DNA of 64,000 nucleotides from Meghimatium bilineatum (GCA_034231615.1 CM067317.1:17746264-17810263); one strand, 5' to 3'. Positions 34,648 to 46,559 are shown, counted from the stretch's first letter. Numbers and translations: made by a program. The notes: a model not told the origin generated them from the letters alone.

Positions 34648-34947
34648 CGCCTCATTGCATTTGGTGTCCTCGTAACTAACATTGAGGTAGTAGTCTTGAA
34701 GCAGTCTATCCTGTGATTGCAGCTTCTCCATAGCAATCTCGAGGGCAGGAAATACATGAGCATAGGAAAACATGTAACTGTTATTCAGTGGCACCAGAAG
34801 CAATACATTGATTGGCTTCTTTCCAGAAGATTGGTCACGAGAAATTGTTGTCTGTGCACTAACGGAATCGTGGATATGGAAGGATAACACAATAAGAAAG
34901 ATCGCTCTCGGCCAGAAAACGATCATCCAACGATCAGAATAATCCAT
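34648..34947 (-). CDS. Receptor guanylate cyclase, exon 1 (signal peptide, N-terminus)
   Basis: Exactly 100 codons from ATG (34947) to the GTGAGT donor at 34647, phase 0. An in-frame TAA lies shortly upstream of this ATG, supporting it as the start. Residues about 8-23 are hydrophobic (WMIVFWPRAIFLIVLS) with a likely signal-peptidase site after SVSA (residue 31). The mature start has an acidic/basic stretch, then INVLLLVPLNNSYMFSYAHV and FPALEIAMEKL, the first strand and helix of the ANF-receptor fold, and ends SYEDTKCNEA. Asn55 and Asn89 sit in N-glycosylation motifs. Family members share the LLPLNN-type strand, the PAIEIA helix and the cysteine near residue 97. It joins exon 2, which begins LGMRYA, to give a continuous fold. 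Expected in the plasma membrane with the domain outside the cell; the ligand is unknown. Confidence 0.87.
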
Positions 34948-35901
34948 TGCAGGATGTTGGATAATTTATATTCAAACTAAGTCAATCTTAATTCTATACA
35001 ATCTAATACCATTGCACTGTGATCATAGGGAATAGTAAAGCTATCCGTGCTTGTGAATTGTGTTCCTATTCACATCACTACAGAGATACAATCATAGTGT
35101 ATGACATAACCACCTGCATTCTTCCACTTCAGTAATCATGTTAAATCATATGTCAGAAACGTAACCAGTAGAATCTCATTATGTTATAACATGGTGTTCA
35201 TAATGTGCGATGTAGTGGTGTGGTATTTGATCTATGTGTGTTAGTAGACGTTTCTGAGTGTGTGTGCATCATATGTTGTAGCCATGTTTCAGGTTATTGA
35301 ATAGTACGCCTAACATGCATATCATAGTGTGATTTGCTGATGTTTTGTAGTTGATTATGTTTTCACAAATTCTTGAATAAAAATATGTTCAAAATAGATT
35401 TTCCACCATCGTGATACAAACTACAAGTTGATACTTCTAAGAATAATATACAGATTTTGACATCATAACTTTGGATGTAACTCTCACGTGTAGAAATAAT
35501 TTGAAAGTTAAGATATTTAAACTTTACTGGACGCAGAGTCGTGTGTAGAGAGACGTAGGAACAACAAAGAAAATGTATACTGAAATTGCTGTGGCCAACA
35601 TAATTATGGCACACCAGGTTTAGTTTAGCACAACTTAGTTATGGTAGCTTGGGAATGTTTTTTGGCTCTTGTAGCCAGGGTCGGTGCCCAAACAGACTCT
35701 GTTTAGTTTCGAAAGTGGCGGTTGAATTGGATAATTTCAATCATAAAATTTAAGTTGAAAATACTCCATAAATAAATTTGCTAAAGTCAAACTATTTACT
35801 TCTAACGCATTGTATGTGTGAGCATATTAATGCTAAAACTTAATTTTAAAAAGGCACTAGAAGAAAAAGTACATAATTAAATATTAACTACTTTGAGAAC
35901 A
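34948..35901. other. Upstream region of the receptor gene
   Basis: No repeat recognised. It should contain the receptor's 5' UTR and possibly its promoter on the minus strand. TATAAATT lies only about 20 bases upstream of the ATG (near 34966), too close to be an assured TATA box. 5' exons further upstream cannot be excluded. Confidence 0.35.
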
Positions 35902-36071
35902 CATCCGCCGAAGACGGATATGTCGTATCATTGGTGCAAATAAATTGTCGACACCACACATTTTCATTATTTCGACTAGATCCTACTGAAAATCTAGTTG
36001 GATCATGGTCCTGCATGCTACAAGAGAGAACTGACGGGAGTTTGAGAATGATCATCGATTAAGAAGAAGAA
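35902..36071 (+). mobile_element. SINE-B copy
   Basis: Plus orientation: catccgccgaagacggatat, a cattggtgcaaat word, ggatcatggtcctgc, ctacaagagagaactgacgg, then gggagtttgagaatgatc and a gaagaagaa tail. The last 25 bases match the SINE-A tail. Confidence 0.8.
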
Positions 36072-37344
36072 ATAACACGTGCCTTTTGCCTGGGAATAAT
36101 ACAAAATAAACATTCAATTAAAAGAAGGCGCCAGGAAAAAAGCATGACTTTGCAACTGATGAACATATGCGTTGACGCATATAGGACATTTACTGGATAT
36201 TACATCATATTAGATTATCACAATAACGATCGTTGCTGAATGGCTATGGGTCTAAAAAAACAAATCTCGAAATATTATCAAGAGCAAATAGGTAAATTTA
36301 CAAAGTGATACAGAGCACAGTCCTGCTCAATCACGGATTGATGCTAGCATGTATTCTTTGCTAGTATTCTTTGATCAAGGATGACAAATATAAGAATTGA
36401 GCAACTTTTAAGAATTCTAAATCAAGTCCAAGCGTTTAGATATTTCAAAACAATGTGTCCATTATTGATGTGACAGCAAATAAGTAAACACTTTATCATT
36501 CTATTTTCCCGCGAATATTAATTAATTAATAATTTCATGAAAATACTTATAATAAATTGAAAGTCACAGATTAATCAACAAGTGTCGAGCAGATTCTGCA
36601 CCACTCAAGTTGATACCTCATCAATGGTCATGTAATTAAAACAAGAGAAATCTTTAATGTTTAAGTATAACACGAAAAACACAAAGCTGTCATACATTTC
36701 GCAAGAAATAATTGTGAATGTCTTTAGTTGGAGCCTTATATATCCTTCGTTATAACTCAAGTAAGAAAAATTCAAAATTCGAACAGATGTGATAGAAGTA
36801 CAAAAGACAGACATTGTGATACATTAAAAAAAAATTCGAGTGGATCGAAATTTAAGTCCCAAGAAAAATACTTATGGTTAGAAAATATAACATACGGTAA
36901 CCCGAATTAAAAGACATTATACGACAACTCAAGATGCTGCGTTAGAACAAACAAGAGTAACGTTGAATGATGTTTACATACACGCATGAGTAAAACATGT
37001 CATCAATATGTGCTTAACAATTGCTTCTTAGCATGACTGGGTTATACAAAATATTACGTCTAATGTCAATATTGTGATATGATATGGATAGATGATGGCA
37101 CGTTTATGTGATATTGATTTTAAATGACCAAACTGGTAGAGGATATCCAACAAGGTGGAGATTGCCTTTATCATTCGTCATTTGTCTGTTACATAATGAA
37201 AACTGTTTAGTCAAAACGTCTTGTGTTTCTGATAATGTCATTAGTTTGTTTAGAATTTTGTTGCAGCACTCCTTACGTATCTGTGTTTTCCCCCGTATTG
37301 TACTATGTTGCACCTCCGTAACATCATGTGTACGTTAGCTTGTT
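36072..37344. other. No feature seen
   Basis: AT-rich. Short frames on both strands (36605-36910, 37104-37338) have no recognised similarity. Confidence 0.4.
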
Positions 37345-37992
37345 CACTAATAGCGAGGATGTATCCTCTTATAGAGATATAAACATACGTGGAGATAAAC
37401 ATTATCAATATCTTGGACACATAGTCACAAATGACAGTAAATATGAAACAGAAGTTAAAAGGAGATTAGGACTAGCTAAAAGTACATTTAATTACATGAG
37501 GAAAATAGTAACATCTAAACAAATTACAAACAAGTCTAACAATGAGAATTATAAAATGCTACATCTATTCTATATTAATGTATGGCTCAGAAACATGGAC
37601 ACTAAATAAACAATTAGAAGACTGAATTGATGCCTTTGGGATGTGGGTATATAGAAGAATATGGAGAACATCATGGAAAGAGAATAAAACAGTTAAAGAG
37701 GTACTAAAACACTTAATATGAAGAAAGAACTACTAAGAGAAATAAAGATTGGGCAAATAAAATATGTTTGACACATTAAAAGGAATGCCACCTTACTGAT
37801 ACCTTACTGATACCTTACTTGAGCGCAAAGTCAAAGGGGAGAGAGCAAGAGGTAGACAGAGATATAAATGGGAGAGTAACGTAACACGATGGACAGGTTA
37901 AAGTGTAGCAGAGTGTACCACCAAAACAAGAGACGGGATATTGGAGATCTGTAGCAGCCAACCTCCGTTGCGGAGACGGTACTTGATGATGG
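37345..37992 (+). mobile_element. Family H LINE, decayed 3' end
   Basis: Counterpart of the open copy at 53782-54661: HYQYLGHIVTNDSKYETEVK, RRLGLAKSTFNYMRKIV, then frame-shifted equivalents of YGSETWTLNKQLED, a KGERARGRQRYKWESN piece (about 37840-37880) and a final CGDGT followed by (GAT)n (about 37975-37992). The catalytic box is missing. Confidence 0.82.
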
Positions 37993-39565
37993 TGATGAGA
38001 GACATATCTCTGCTGTCTATCACAGGTCAGATAATAGCTAGAGTTATGATAAACATACTGCCATCACATCTCATAGTATTTTTTGTTCCTGAAAGTCACC
38101 ATGAGTTCAGACAAGCAAGAAGAATAGTTGACATGATTATTACTGCCATACAACTACAGGAAAAGGGTCGCGAGCAGAATATCGGTTTGTACACGACTCT
38201 CCTGGAACTGTCAGTCTCCATGACATTAGCAAAACCATGTCCAAATTAGGATGTCTGATAAATGTATTTCCATGGTTCACAAGTTTCATTATGACATGAA
38301 AGAAAGTATACAAGTTGACGACGAACACTCAAACTCATTTACAGTGTCCAACGGTGTCAAGCAAGGATGCGGCCTAACTTCGATGCACTTTCGCATGGTA
38401 TTCTCTGCCATGCTAGGTGATACTTTCCAGAGCAACGGTGCAGGGATTAATTCCCATTACTGCTGGAGGACTGTTCAATCTTTGTGGACTGAAGGCAACA
38501 ACACACACTCAGGAGGACATTATTCGCGACCTTCTGTTTGCGGACGACTGTGCGGTCTATGGTACCAGTATGCATGGCATGCAGGAACGCATGGACCTAC
38601 TCGATTCGGCATGTACTGATTTTGGTTGCGTCACAAACATCAGAAGCATTATATTGGTACATGGAAATCAGCTGTGATGCACCAAAGCAACATAATGAGT
38701 CACTTCGTAATCGAACACTCATTTGCTGTTTAGGGTAAAATACTTAAACAATAAAAATAAATTTGTGTACCTCAGAATCAGTTTGTCAAATACCATAACA
38801 ATTGAAAGGGATGCAGACTAACGCATTGCTCGCTCTAGAACAAAGTGGTTGTCATCTTGTGAATATCTGGATCCGTTATGGTTTCCTCCTAGAAACAAAA
38901 CGTAATATATACCTCGCACACGAGTTGTCTTCGATGCTATATGCAGCATATTTTTCGACTGATATGTTAGACATGCAAGACATCTTCATTCTTTTCACCG
39001 GCGGTGTCTGAGAAGACTTTTTTGTGCACGTTTGCAGGATCACATTTCAGACACAGATATTGCGAAAATAAACTATATTGAAGGCATCGACGCTTTGTTG
39101 ACCAGATCTCAACTTAGATGAGTCGGTTTTCACATCATAGGTACGCAAGACGAACGTCTTACACAGAGACTGTTCTACGGTGGATAGGTGCGGGTAAGCG
39201 TTCAAGTAGATGCTTTAAGAAGCACTTCAACGACTACGTGAATACATCTCTCAAGCCCTGCAAAATTAACACCAGCTCTTGGGAAACCACATCTCTTAAC
39301 GGTCCAGGCCCGGTCAGATCAGAGCGGGCATTACAAGTTTTGAACATGGTAGAATACTACATGCGATTCACACGAGTCAATAACAACTGAGAGATCAGAC
39401 TATTTTCTCTTTTACCAAGACGTTATACAATCCTGCTCACATTGAAACAGGTCTGACAGATTCGGACTGAACACATCAGCCACCCGAGGAATCACAATCA
39501 AACCAAACCTGACCATTTGCCTGCCAAGGAGGAATAGCTTTACTATCGTCATCATCACCGTCAAA
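37993..39565 (+). mobile_element. Family G LINE, decayed
   Basis: Starts directly after the family H tail. Pieces in order: RDISLLSITGQIIARVMIN (about 38003), SHHEFRQARRIVDMIITAIQ (about 38095), NGVKQGCGL (about 38350), RDLLFADDCAVYG (about 38527; YADD-type box), a RLRRLFCARLQDH piece (about 39005), LLTRSQLRW (about 39095) and LTQRLFYGG. It ends in a (CAT)n-like stretch near 39545-39565. About ten frame changes. The most complete family G copy in the window. Confidence 0.85.
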
Positions 39566-40310
39566 AGATATATTAAATATTAGCTAAGACATGTATCACT
39601 ATAATAAATCTTTTATACAACATTATATAATATGGTTTATATATAATCACCATCATTGATACCAATAAATGTGATGTTAAAGTGTTGGTTGCCTAGGAGT
39701 TTTTTTTAATTGAACAGTCCAGGTTTTTGAAACAAATGCGGAAGACGTGATGGGCATCTGTTACCAAGAACATAAGACTAATGTGTCTGCACATACTATA
39801 TTACTGTAGCAGCAGGTCCAAAGTAACCACTGTTAACAATCGTGAAACGTCGTAAGCTCCGGTGATATGGTTACATTACTCGATGACAGAAAAAGTTCTT
39901 CAAAGTACGGTGGGGGAGGGGGGGCGAAGAGGAGGTGGTCAAAAGAGACGCGGCTCGATAATATCAAGGACTGCACAGGGTTTGAAGTTTAAAACCTCAT
40001 CAGGAATTTAGAGGATATATACCCGTGGATATCTTTCTGCATGATATCTCTCAACGTGACAATCCTACGACCCTGATAAACTATTGTTCTCATTATTTGT
40101 TCTTATTATTCTATGCTTACTTCTCTATCCTCTTGTCTAAGATCTAAGACAACATCAAATCACAAACGCGTCTCATTTAAGATTCTCATTAGCGCTCTCT
40201 TTAGTGCTTCCACCATTAATAATACAAGATAGGTCATTTAGTCAATCTCATGGGGTTCTACTCATTTCCAGACAATACAACAGGTCCTTTAATTAACAGA
40301 AGTGTCATGT
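39566..40310. other. No feature seen
   Basis: A gggggaggggggg run at 39911-39923; otherwise no recognised feature. Confidence 0.4.
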
Positions 40311-41130
40311 AACGTATTCCTTCCAGAACGTTGTCTTCCCAATGAACTCTCTGAACCTCTCTCTGTCTTGGGCGATGTGGCTTGCATTTTCTAGCGATGT
40401 ATTCATGTTATCTTTAATGTTGTCAATCCATCGTCTACTTGGTCTGACCTTTCTCCTCCTCCCAGGTACTCTTTCCTCCATTATTTGTCTTTCTAAACAG
40501 TTATGTCTCTTTATATGACCAAAACAGGCGTGGTTTTCTTTTTCTTATTGTGTTTAGTAACCAACACTCTGGAATATTCAGTGTGTTTATAATATATGAG
40601 TTTCTGATTTTATCCTTCAATGATATTCTAAGTATCTTCCTGTAGCATTTCAGCTCGAAGGCGTTGATCCTCTGTGCCGCTGTTTTACTTAGAGTCCATG
40701 TTTCACAGCCGTATGTTGCAACCGGAAAAATAAAAGTTCGTAACATTAGAACTTTCGTTTCTATTTTGTTGTTGTTCCATATGTTTTTCAGCCGTGTTAT
40801 TTTGCAATATGCCATTGCCCATCTCTTCCTTATTTCTGCCATGAAGTCTCCTGCACCGTTGATGTTTGCTCCTAAGTATTCAAATGTATCCACACATTCT
40901 ATCTCGGTATTGTCTATTCTGATTTTTGGTTGTTGTGTTGTTATATCTGTTGACATGATTTTTGTTTTCTGCGTGTTTAAATACAAATTTTGTTCTTCGC
41001 TATATTTCTCTGTGTTCTTGATTAGTTGTTCCATTCCGTTTATATCGTTTGAAAGAAGTACTGTGTCGTCTGCGTAGCGTAGTTCCGGGATTAGAAATCC
41101 ATCTATGTTTAAAGCATGGTAGTCAGTGTT
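40311..41130 (-). mobile_element. Family E LINE reverse transcriptase C-terminal half
   Basis: Minus strand from about 41110: LRYADDTVLLSND (catalytic box) runs in frame into a 177-codon stretch (41034-40501): QNLYLNTQKTKIMST, ECVDTFEYLGANINGAGDFM, AEIRKRWAMAYCKITRLKNI, FIFPVATYGCETWTLSKTAA, QRINAFELKCYRKILRISLK. After the stop, a basic IDNIKDNMN-type and a final FGKTTFWKE-type region can be read to about 40315. 5'-truncated. It abuts the left end of the Penelope-like element. A more decayed relative is at 45300-45880. Confidence 0.85.
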
Positions 41131-41164
41131 GTGTATAACAGAATTTATATATTAACAGAAGTAC

Positions 41165-41320
41165 ATACGTAAAACACAGGTTTTTTGTATTTTTTACGTG
41201 AATAAGACGGACTTATCGCTAAGGGGTTATGAGGTTTAAACACGAAAACAGACAATACACAAGACATTTTCAACATTTCGAACTGTTAGTTCATTTTCAA
41301 GAATATACAAAACAAACAGT
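41165..41320 (+). repeat. Left terminal inverted repeat of the Penelope-like element
   Basis: Matches the reverse complement of 45034-45199: aaaacacaggtttttt, a ttatgaggttt block, aagacattttcaac and gaatatacaaaacaaaca, in the same order. Inverted or partly inverted terminal repeats are common in Penelope-like elements. The conserved atgagg...acacgaaaa block resembles the core of a hammerhead ribozyme but lacks key bases. Confidence 0.85.
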
Positions 41321-42728
41321 GAAAAACAATGAAATCGATAAAAACTATGTTACCACCACATAGGAACTAGATACAGTATTAACAAGTAAAAACATACAAA
41401 GTTCAAGGTGGTGACAATGATGTATATCAAGACTAAATTCTTTTGTCACCGTCATGTTTTAATTACCAGTGGTGAACATCAATTATCACTGAAGGATTTT
41501 CCTCCAACTTTCATCCATCCACCGCATTCTCGTACCCGAGAGAGCAACGATTTCTCCAAAGCCTTGACAACAAATGTGTGTTTCAACGCATGCGTATTAT
41601 ATATTCCAATCATACTCACCTTTTATGTGACTTAGACACATCCAAATGCCAACTTTTACACCGTTTACGATCCCTCACATACAATAACAGTGTACTCCAC
41701 TCCCTAATTCGTTCGTAGCATTGTCCACGTTCTCAACGGACAGTTATATAATTTTATGTGCGCTCATTACAGCAATAAACTGAATTCTCTTTACTCGACA
41801 ACTCACGCCTATTTTCCTCATTCTAGTTCTACTACGTGCGCTAATCTTCTACTACCTCGCTTTAATACTTACTCTTATATTCTACCAACTCACCCTACAA
41901 CTAATGCCGATGTTAATCTATCTGGTCATTCCAGTGCTCAGATCGTTTACAATTATCCTGACCTTAGTCTTTCCGATAGTGCATTTTCTGTTCTTAGCTT
42001 GAGCTATTACGTTAGTCTCTCTCCGCCCTTTAAATGATAATACTTTCTTCTTCAAGACATCCACACTTACCATCGTCGTCTTTGCACCGTTATCATTTCT
42101 TTGGCAACGAGTCACCGATACTGAGGATTTCTTCTCTGGATGAGAGAAAAAGAAATATCCATGGACTCCCAGGCCAGTTAGATGGCGGTCTCTTGATCTT
42201 TACATCAAGAATACTCTCTATGATATTCAATCGCCTCATCACAACCGTATCAGACGCTCTAATATCACTCCTGCTGAATTACGCGCCATGTCGCATCTTC
42301 GTAGGCGTGATAACATTGCAATTAAACCAGCTGACAAGGGTGGTGCAGTAGTTGTGTGGTGTAAGGATCTTTACCTACAGGAGGGTCATATACAACTATC
42401 TAACTCCGCAATTTACACATCACGTACCTCTGACTGTACTGTACCTAACGATAAGGTTGTCAAAAATGAGTTAAAACCCTTATCCGTAGTAGTAACAATC
42501 TCCCCACTAGTGCTGAGACTCTTTGTCGCGATGAAAGCTGTTTAGGCGGACCAGTTTTCAATATTCTATCCAACATTCATAAAGAATCTAATCATGGTAG
42601 CACATTGTCTTTGCGTGCTCTTGTCCCACTGAACGTATATCCGATTCCTTAGTAGTATTGTCCAAACTTTAGTGGAACTAAGCATGCTTTAACTATATTT
42701 TCTTTGTTCAGTTGTCTTCTGTTCTAAC

Positions 42729-43640
42729 TTGATGTTTTCTTTCTTTCTATACTCTATTCTCATGATCTTAGGGCTGTGCAGCTCTTTCTTGATAAAAACC
42801 CCATCCCTCTGTAACCACCCATACTCTTATCGCATTGATGAACTGATGCGTACGCTCAACTGTTATGAATTCTGTTTTCAATTTGAAGACACAGCAGGCA
42901 AGCAATGTGGAATGAAAATCAACATAGACAAAACAGAAGTAATGAATATTGCAAGAGAAAAGGAGAACATCAACATACAGATAAATAATAAACAACTAAA
43001 ACAAGTAGATGAATTCAAATATCTGGACAGCACAATGAGATATGACAACAAACAAGAAGCAGAAATAAACGCAAGATGTAATAAGGCCTGTCAGATCATT
43101 GGTCAATTAACACCTTTACTAAGAAACAAAGATATTACACTAGAAACAAAGAAATCGCTTTTCAACACCATTTTCTTACCAACATTGTGTTATCAGTGTC
43201 AAACTTGGACATTAGATTCTAGAACAATACATAAGATTAACACCACTGAAATGAAATGTGTGAGACGTATTATTGGAGTTAGCTTGAGAGACAAAATCAG
43301 GAATGAAGCACTAAGGAAACAATTAGGGATCAAGCCAACAATAGAACACATACAGAAACAAGTTAAATGGTACGGCCACATAACGAGACAGAAAGAGCAA
43401 AGTATTATCCAAAAAACACTTAACAAACGATACGAAAACAGTCGACCTATTGGACGCCCTCGTATAAGGTGCATAGATAGTGTATTAGAGACACTCGGAA
43501 CTAGTTATAGGAGGAGGCAAATAGAAGGGCAATTGACCGTACACTCACTCTCCCCTCAACACCGAAAGGTACATGAGGACAGAAAGAAGAAGAAGAAGAA
43601 GATGTTTTTAGCAGATCAGCGGTGTTGCTATGAGCACTAA
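42729..43640 (+). pseudogene. Chimeric 303-codon frame: Penelope piece read into a LINE
   Basis: An uninterrupted frame whose first 55 or so codons come from the Penelope-like reverse transcriptase (RIDELMRTLNCYEFCFQFED) and whose remainder is the inserted family D LINE: GMKINIDKTEVMNIAREKEN, FLPTLCYQCQTWTLDSRTIH, QVKWYGHITRQKEQS, RPIGRPRIRCIDSVLETL. The last codons pass through the GAA tail (KKKKKK). It is an accident of insertion in frame; there is no evidence that it is expressed. Both halves lack the catalytic box. Confidence 0.85.
42890..43600 (+). mobile_element. Family D LINE inserted in the Penelope-like element
   Basis: Separates the Penelope words LNCYEFCFQFE and FLQISGVAMSTK, which are adjacent in intact elements. 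It ends in gaagaagaagaagaag (about 43585-43602). A possible short target duplication gaaga is present but falls in the tail and is not secure. Best-preserved family D copy in the window. Confidence 0.85.
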
Positions 43641-44339
43641 GTAGGGACCCATTATTGCATGTCTTTTCATGGAGCATCTTGAACATCAGGTTTGGGAGCT
43701 TTATGAAGGTCTTCTATCATTTCTATTTCCGAAGTATATTGATGATGGTATAGGTATTACTGACATGCCTGGGGGCGGAAATGTCTCGCTTTATCAACGT
43801 TATCAACAATGTTAGCATTGCTATTAAATTCACATCTAACATCTCTACTACATCTGTGAACTTTCTTGACATTATTGTCACTATTCATCCCCCTTACCTC
43901 AGCAAATCTGTTTATTGCAAACCTACTGATGCACATGTTTTTCTGCTCTACATCTCTTCTCATCCTCCTGCTTGACGCAACTCTGCCATTCTCCCAGTTT
44001 CTTCGCTTTCGTCGCTTGTGATGATGACGATTTTCTTGATACATTCTCTGAGATTATTGATTTCTTTTGTAGACGTTCGTTCCCTGACAGTGTCCTATCA
44101 TCGGCATGGCTTTGTGTCCATAAGTTATCTCTACTTTATACCTTGAATAATACTCAAAATACCTCATCTTCATCTGATAGATTTAAACTTGTCCTTACTA
44201 TTTATCCCCATAACTCAACTGTCCATCGAATCTTGTTCAATCATTATCCCTTCTCCAGTATGATTCTGAAAGACGTGTCGCTTTCCAGGACTTTCCTTTG
44301 GTTGCCTATAGTCCCGAAAGAAAACTTACTGACATCTTG

Positions 44340-44743
44340 GTCCACAACCACCATAGATCTTAAGACACTGCTCACTTTGGAACTATTCGTTGCAAACGCG
44401 GTCGTTGCTACACATGTCCTTTTGCAGTTCCAATCCGCTCTATTTCATTCCTAAAGCCACTTTCAATATAGATGATTCCTTTACATGTGAATCGCGTAAT
44501 GTCATTTACGTTATCATATGTACATGTCGTGGCAAGAAGTATATAGGTAAAACGGGCTTACGATTAAGTTACAGCTTCTGTAGGCATCTTTATGCCATAA
44601 GACACAGAGAACCTATACATGTTGCCATTCATTTCATTGGTGATGGTAATCATGGTGCCCTCGATATCCAGGTCATTGCCCTCATATCCTGCACAGCGGA
44701 TGACAGATCTAGGTACGCTCTTAAAAATCGATTTATTTTTTAG
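44340..44743 (+). pseudogene. GIY-YIG endonuclease end of the Penelope-like element
   Basis: The 117-codon frame 44390-44743 contains ESRNVIYVIICTCRGKKYIG then KTGLRLSYSFCRHLYAIRH. The spaced IY / YIG motif, followed by the arginine-rich helix, is the GIY-YIG nuclease used by Penelope-like elements for integration. A FIGDGNHGALDIQVIAL stretch follows as in related elements. Upstream a cysteine pair region is frame-shifted. Confidence 0.88.
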
Positions 44744-45033
44744 TTTGGTACCCTCAAGCCTTTTGCAAGTAACTCCGAACATTCATTTGTTTCAATTTGT
44801 GTTGGTGTGGTTCTTATTTTATTGCTATCCATGTTGCATACCGTAATAATTTGTTATATCTGTTATCATATCCCGTCCACTTTTCAATAAAACTCGCTTC
44901 CATGACTACATGTTTCCACATACATCATTGTCACTTTGAACGTTATATTGTTTACATTTTAATAGTGTATCTATTGCCTCTGTTTTGGTAACATAGTTTT
45001 TACTGTTTTCATTATTTTTAACAATGTGATATT

Positions 45034-45199
45034 GGCATGTTTGTTTTGTATATTCCTGAGAAATACCTAATGATTTGAAACGTTGAAAATGTCTTATATA
45101 TTGTAATTTATATTTTTTCGTGTATAAACCTCATAAATCCTTGGCGATAGTCCTTCTTGTTCAAGTGAAACATTAAAAAACCTGTGTTTTGCGTAACTA
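45034..45199 (-). repeat. Right terminal inverted repeat of the Penelope-like element
   Basis: Inverted match to 41165-41320; by eye about three bases in four agree, with small length differences. Confidence 0.85.
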
Positions 45200-45299
45200 C
45201 TATTGTTCAGTTTCACGCACTATTACCTTACATTAATTAAAATAAGAATATTCAACAAAGATGCTTGGAACAATGTGTTTCCTTTCGAAATAATTACAT

Positions 45300-45880
45300 T
45301 TTCTATAATCTAATTTTGTCGCAGGCCGTATCATCATCATGTGACATATTCTTTCTAGAACGTAGCTTTCCTTATGGATTCTCTGAACACTCCGAGATTC
45401 TAGGCGAATTGACGTGCCGCAGCTAGAAACATGTTTAAGCAATTTGATATATCACTGCACGTCTTAGGCGCCCTCTTCCCACGATGCCGTTAACCCCGCC
45501 TTCCGCTGTCAATTTTTCCATGCTGTTATGTCTCTTTATATGACTAAAAAAAAAGCCAACCCCCCCCCACATATTTCTAGTTAAGATGTTGTTAAAAAGC
45601 TAGGCCTCTTCGATGTATATTTATCATAACACTTCCTGAATACTTGATTTGTCTTTTTATCATAGTATACATACAATTCTTCTGTAACATCCAATTTCGA
45701 AAACAGCGATTCTCGTTGCTATTGTTTTTTAATGACCATGCCTCACAGCATTATATTGCTACTTAAAATAAGGATGTTCTAATCATACATAGCTGTGTTT
45801 AGAATAACCAAAATAAAACTACGAGACACATTAATATTGTAGTATGCCATTGCTTTCAGGAGGAATTCCGTTCATCAAAT
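45300..45880 (-). mobile_element. Family E LINE, heavily decayed
   Basis: Follows 40320-40860 in the same order at DNA level: a tattc.ttc.agaacg word, tggattctctgaac, gttatgtctctttatatgac, a gaccatg..tcacagc word, and tagtatgccattgc. Protein frame lost. Confidence 0.65.
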
Positions 45881-46075
45881 AGCACGTAAAGAAAACACAC
45901 TAATTTTCTACGCCATTTTCAGCAGAATTATAAGGTCACAAAAAAGGAAAATTATCTTATTCTGATATAATCAAAACATACTCCAGTCTGTTTGAAAGGG
46001 TCCTGTCTTGCAAATGTACGTTTTAACCCTTATTTAATACATAGTAAAGTAAAGAAAGTAACACGTATCATTTAT

Positions 46076-46293
46076 GAATGCCGTAGGGGTGTGAGATGTC
46101 ACAGGCTCTGCAAATGAGGGCGGTAGCCATCTCCTCTCCCTCGCAGTCTTTACTTCCCAGATTAATCCGGTACCCATTTAAGGCTGGGTCGACCTGGGAG
46201 CCGTTGCGATCGGAAAACATTTCCGCCTCAACTGGGGAATGAACCCAGGACCACTCATATGCGAAGCCAGTGCGCTAACCACTGCGCTAATAC
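46076..46293 (-). mobile_element. tRNA-derived SINE, copy 1
   Basis: On the minus strand a tRNA-like head (gttagcgcactggcttcgca, then ggtcctgggttcattcc as box B) and a body ending cccctacggcat. It is nearly identical to 48561-48800, differing by a 16-base insertion (agcgatctcacattt-like) in the other copy, so both are fairly recent. Confidence 0.85.
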
Positions 46294-46559
46294 ATAAGCA
46301 ATGGTGAATCTGGCCCGGTCAGAAACAAAGACTACCTATAGAATTTTTGAAATTATTGGCTAGCAGTAAAAAGCAAATAGGTTGATCATTACGTCCTTAA
46401 CAGATTATGAAACGAAATACTAAGCACATGCTATTCGACTAAAAAAAAAAAATTTCATTCACCGATATCTCTAACACTAAGTACACTTGAAACTGTACAC
46501 GTATTTAGGGGCACCACGGGACAATCGCTGCTTCTAATTTTTCCACAAGAGATTTTTCT

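Larger units (their letters stand above)
41165..45199 (+). mobile_element. Penelope-like element, interrupted
   Basis: About 4 kb bounded by inverted terminal repeats (41165-41320; 45034-45199). Between them lie decayed pieces of a Penelope-type polyprotein: a VYNYPDLSLSDSAFSVLS region (about 41945-42010), HLRRRDNIAIKPADKGGAVV (from about 42295), PVFNILSNIHKESNHGS (about 42552-42600), SHDLRAVQLFLDKNP (about 42760-42800), LNCYEFCFQFE (about 42860-42890), FLQISGVAMSTK (about 43605), a LFPKYIDDGIGI box (about 43725-43760), FTSNISTTSVNFLDIIVTIH (about 43825-43890), VYCKPTDAHVFLLYISSHPP (about 43910-43970) and a C-terminal GIY-YIG endonuclease. These fit the unusual Penelope reverse transcriptase plus GIY-YIG layout. 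Stops, shifts and a LINE insertion make it inactive. Confidence 0.9.

Noticed and set aside
42729..43640. A 303-residue host protein
   Set aside because: It is part Penelope-like element and part LINE, joined by insertion.
46230..46295. tRNA genes at 46230-46295 and 48720-48790
   Set aside because: Both are heads of two nearly identical SINEs, each followed by the same body.
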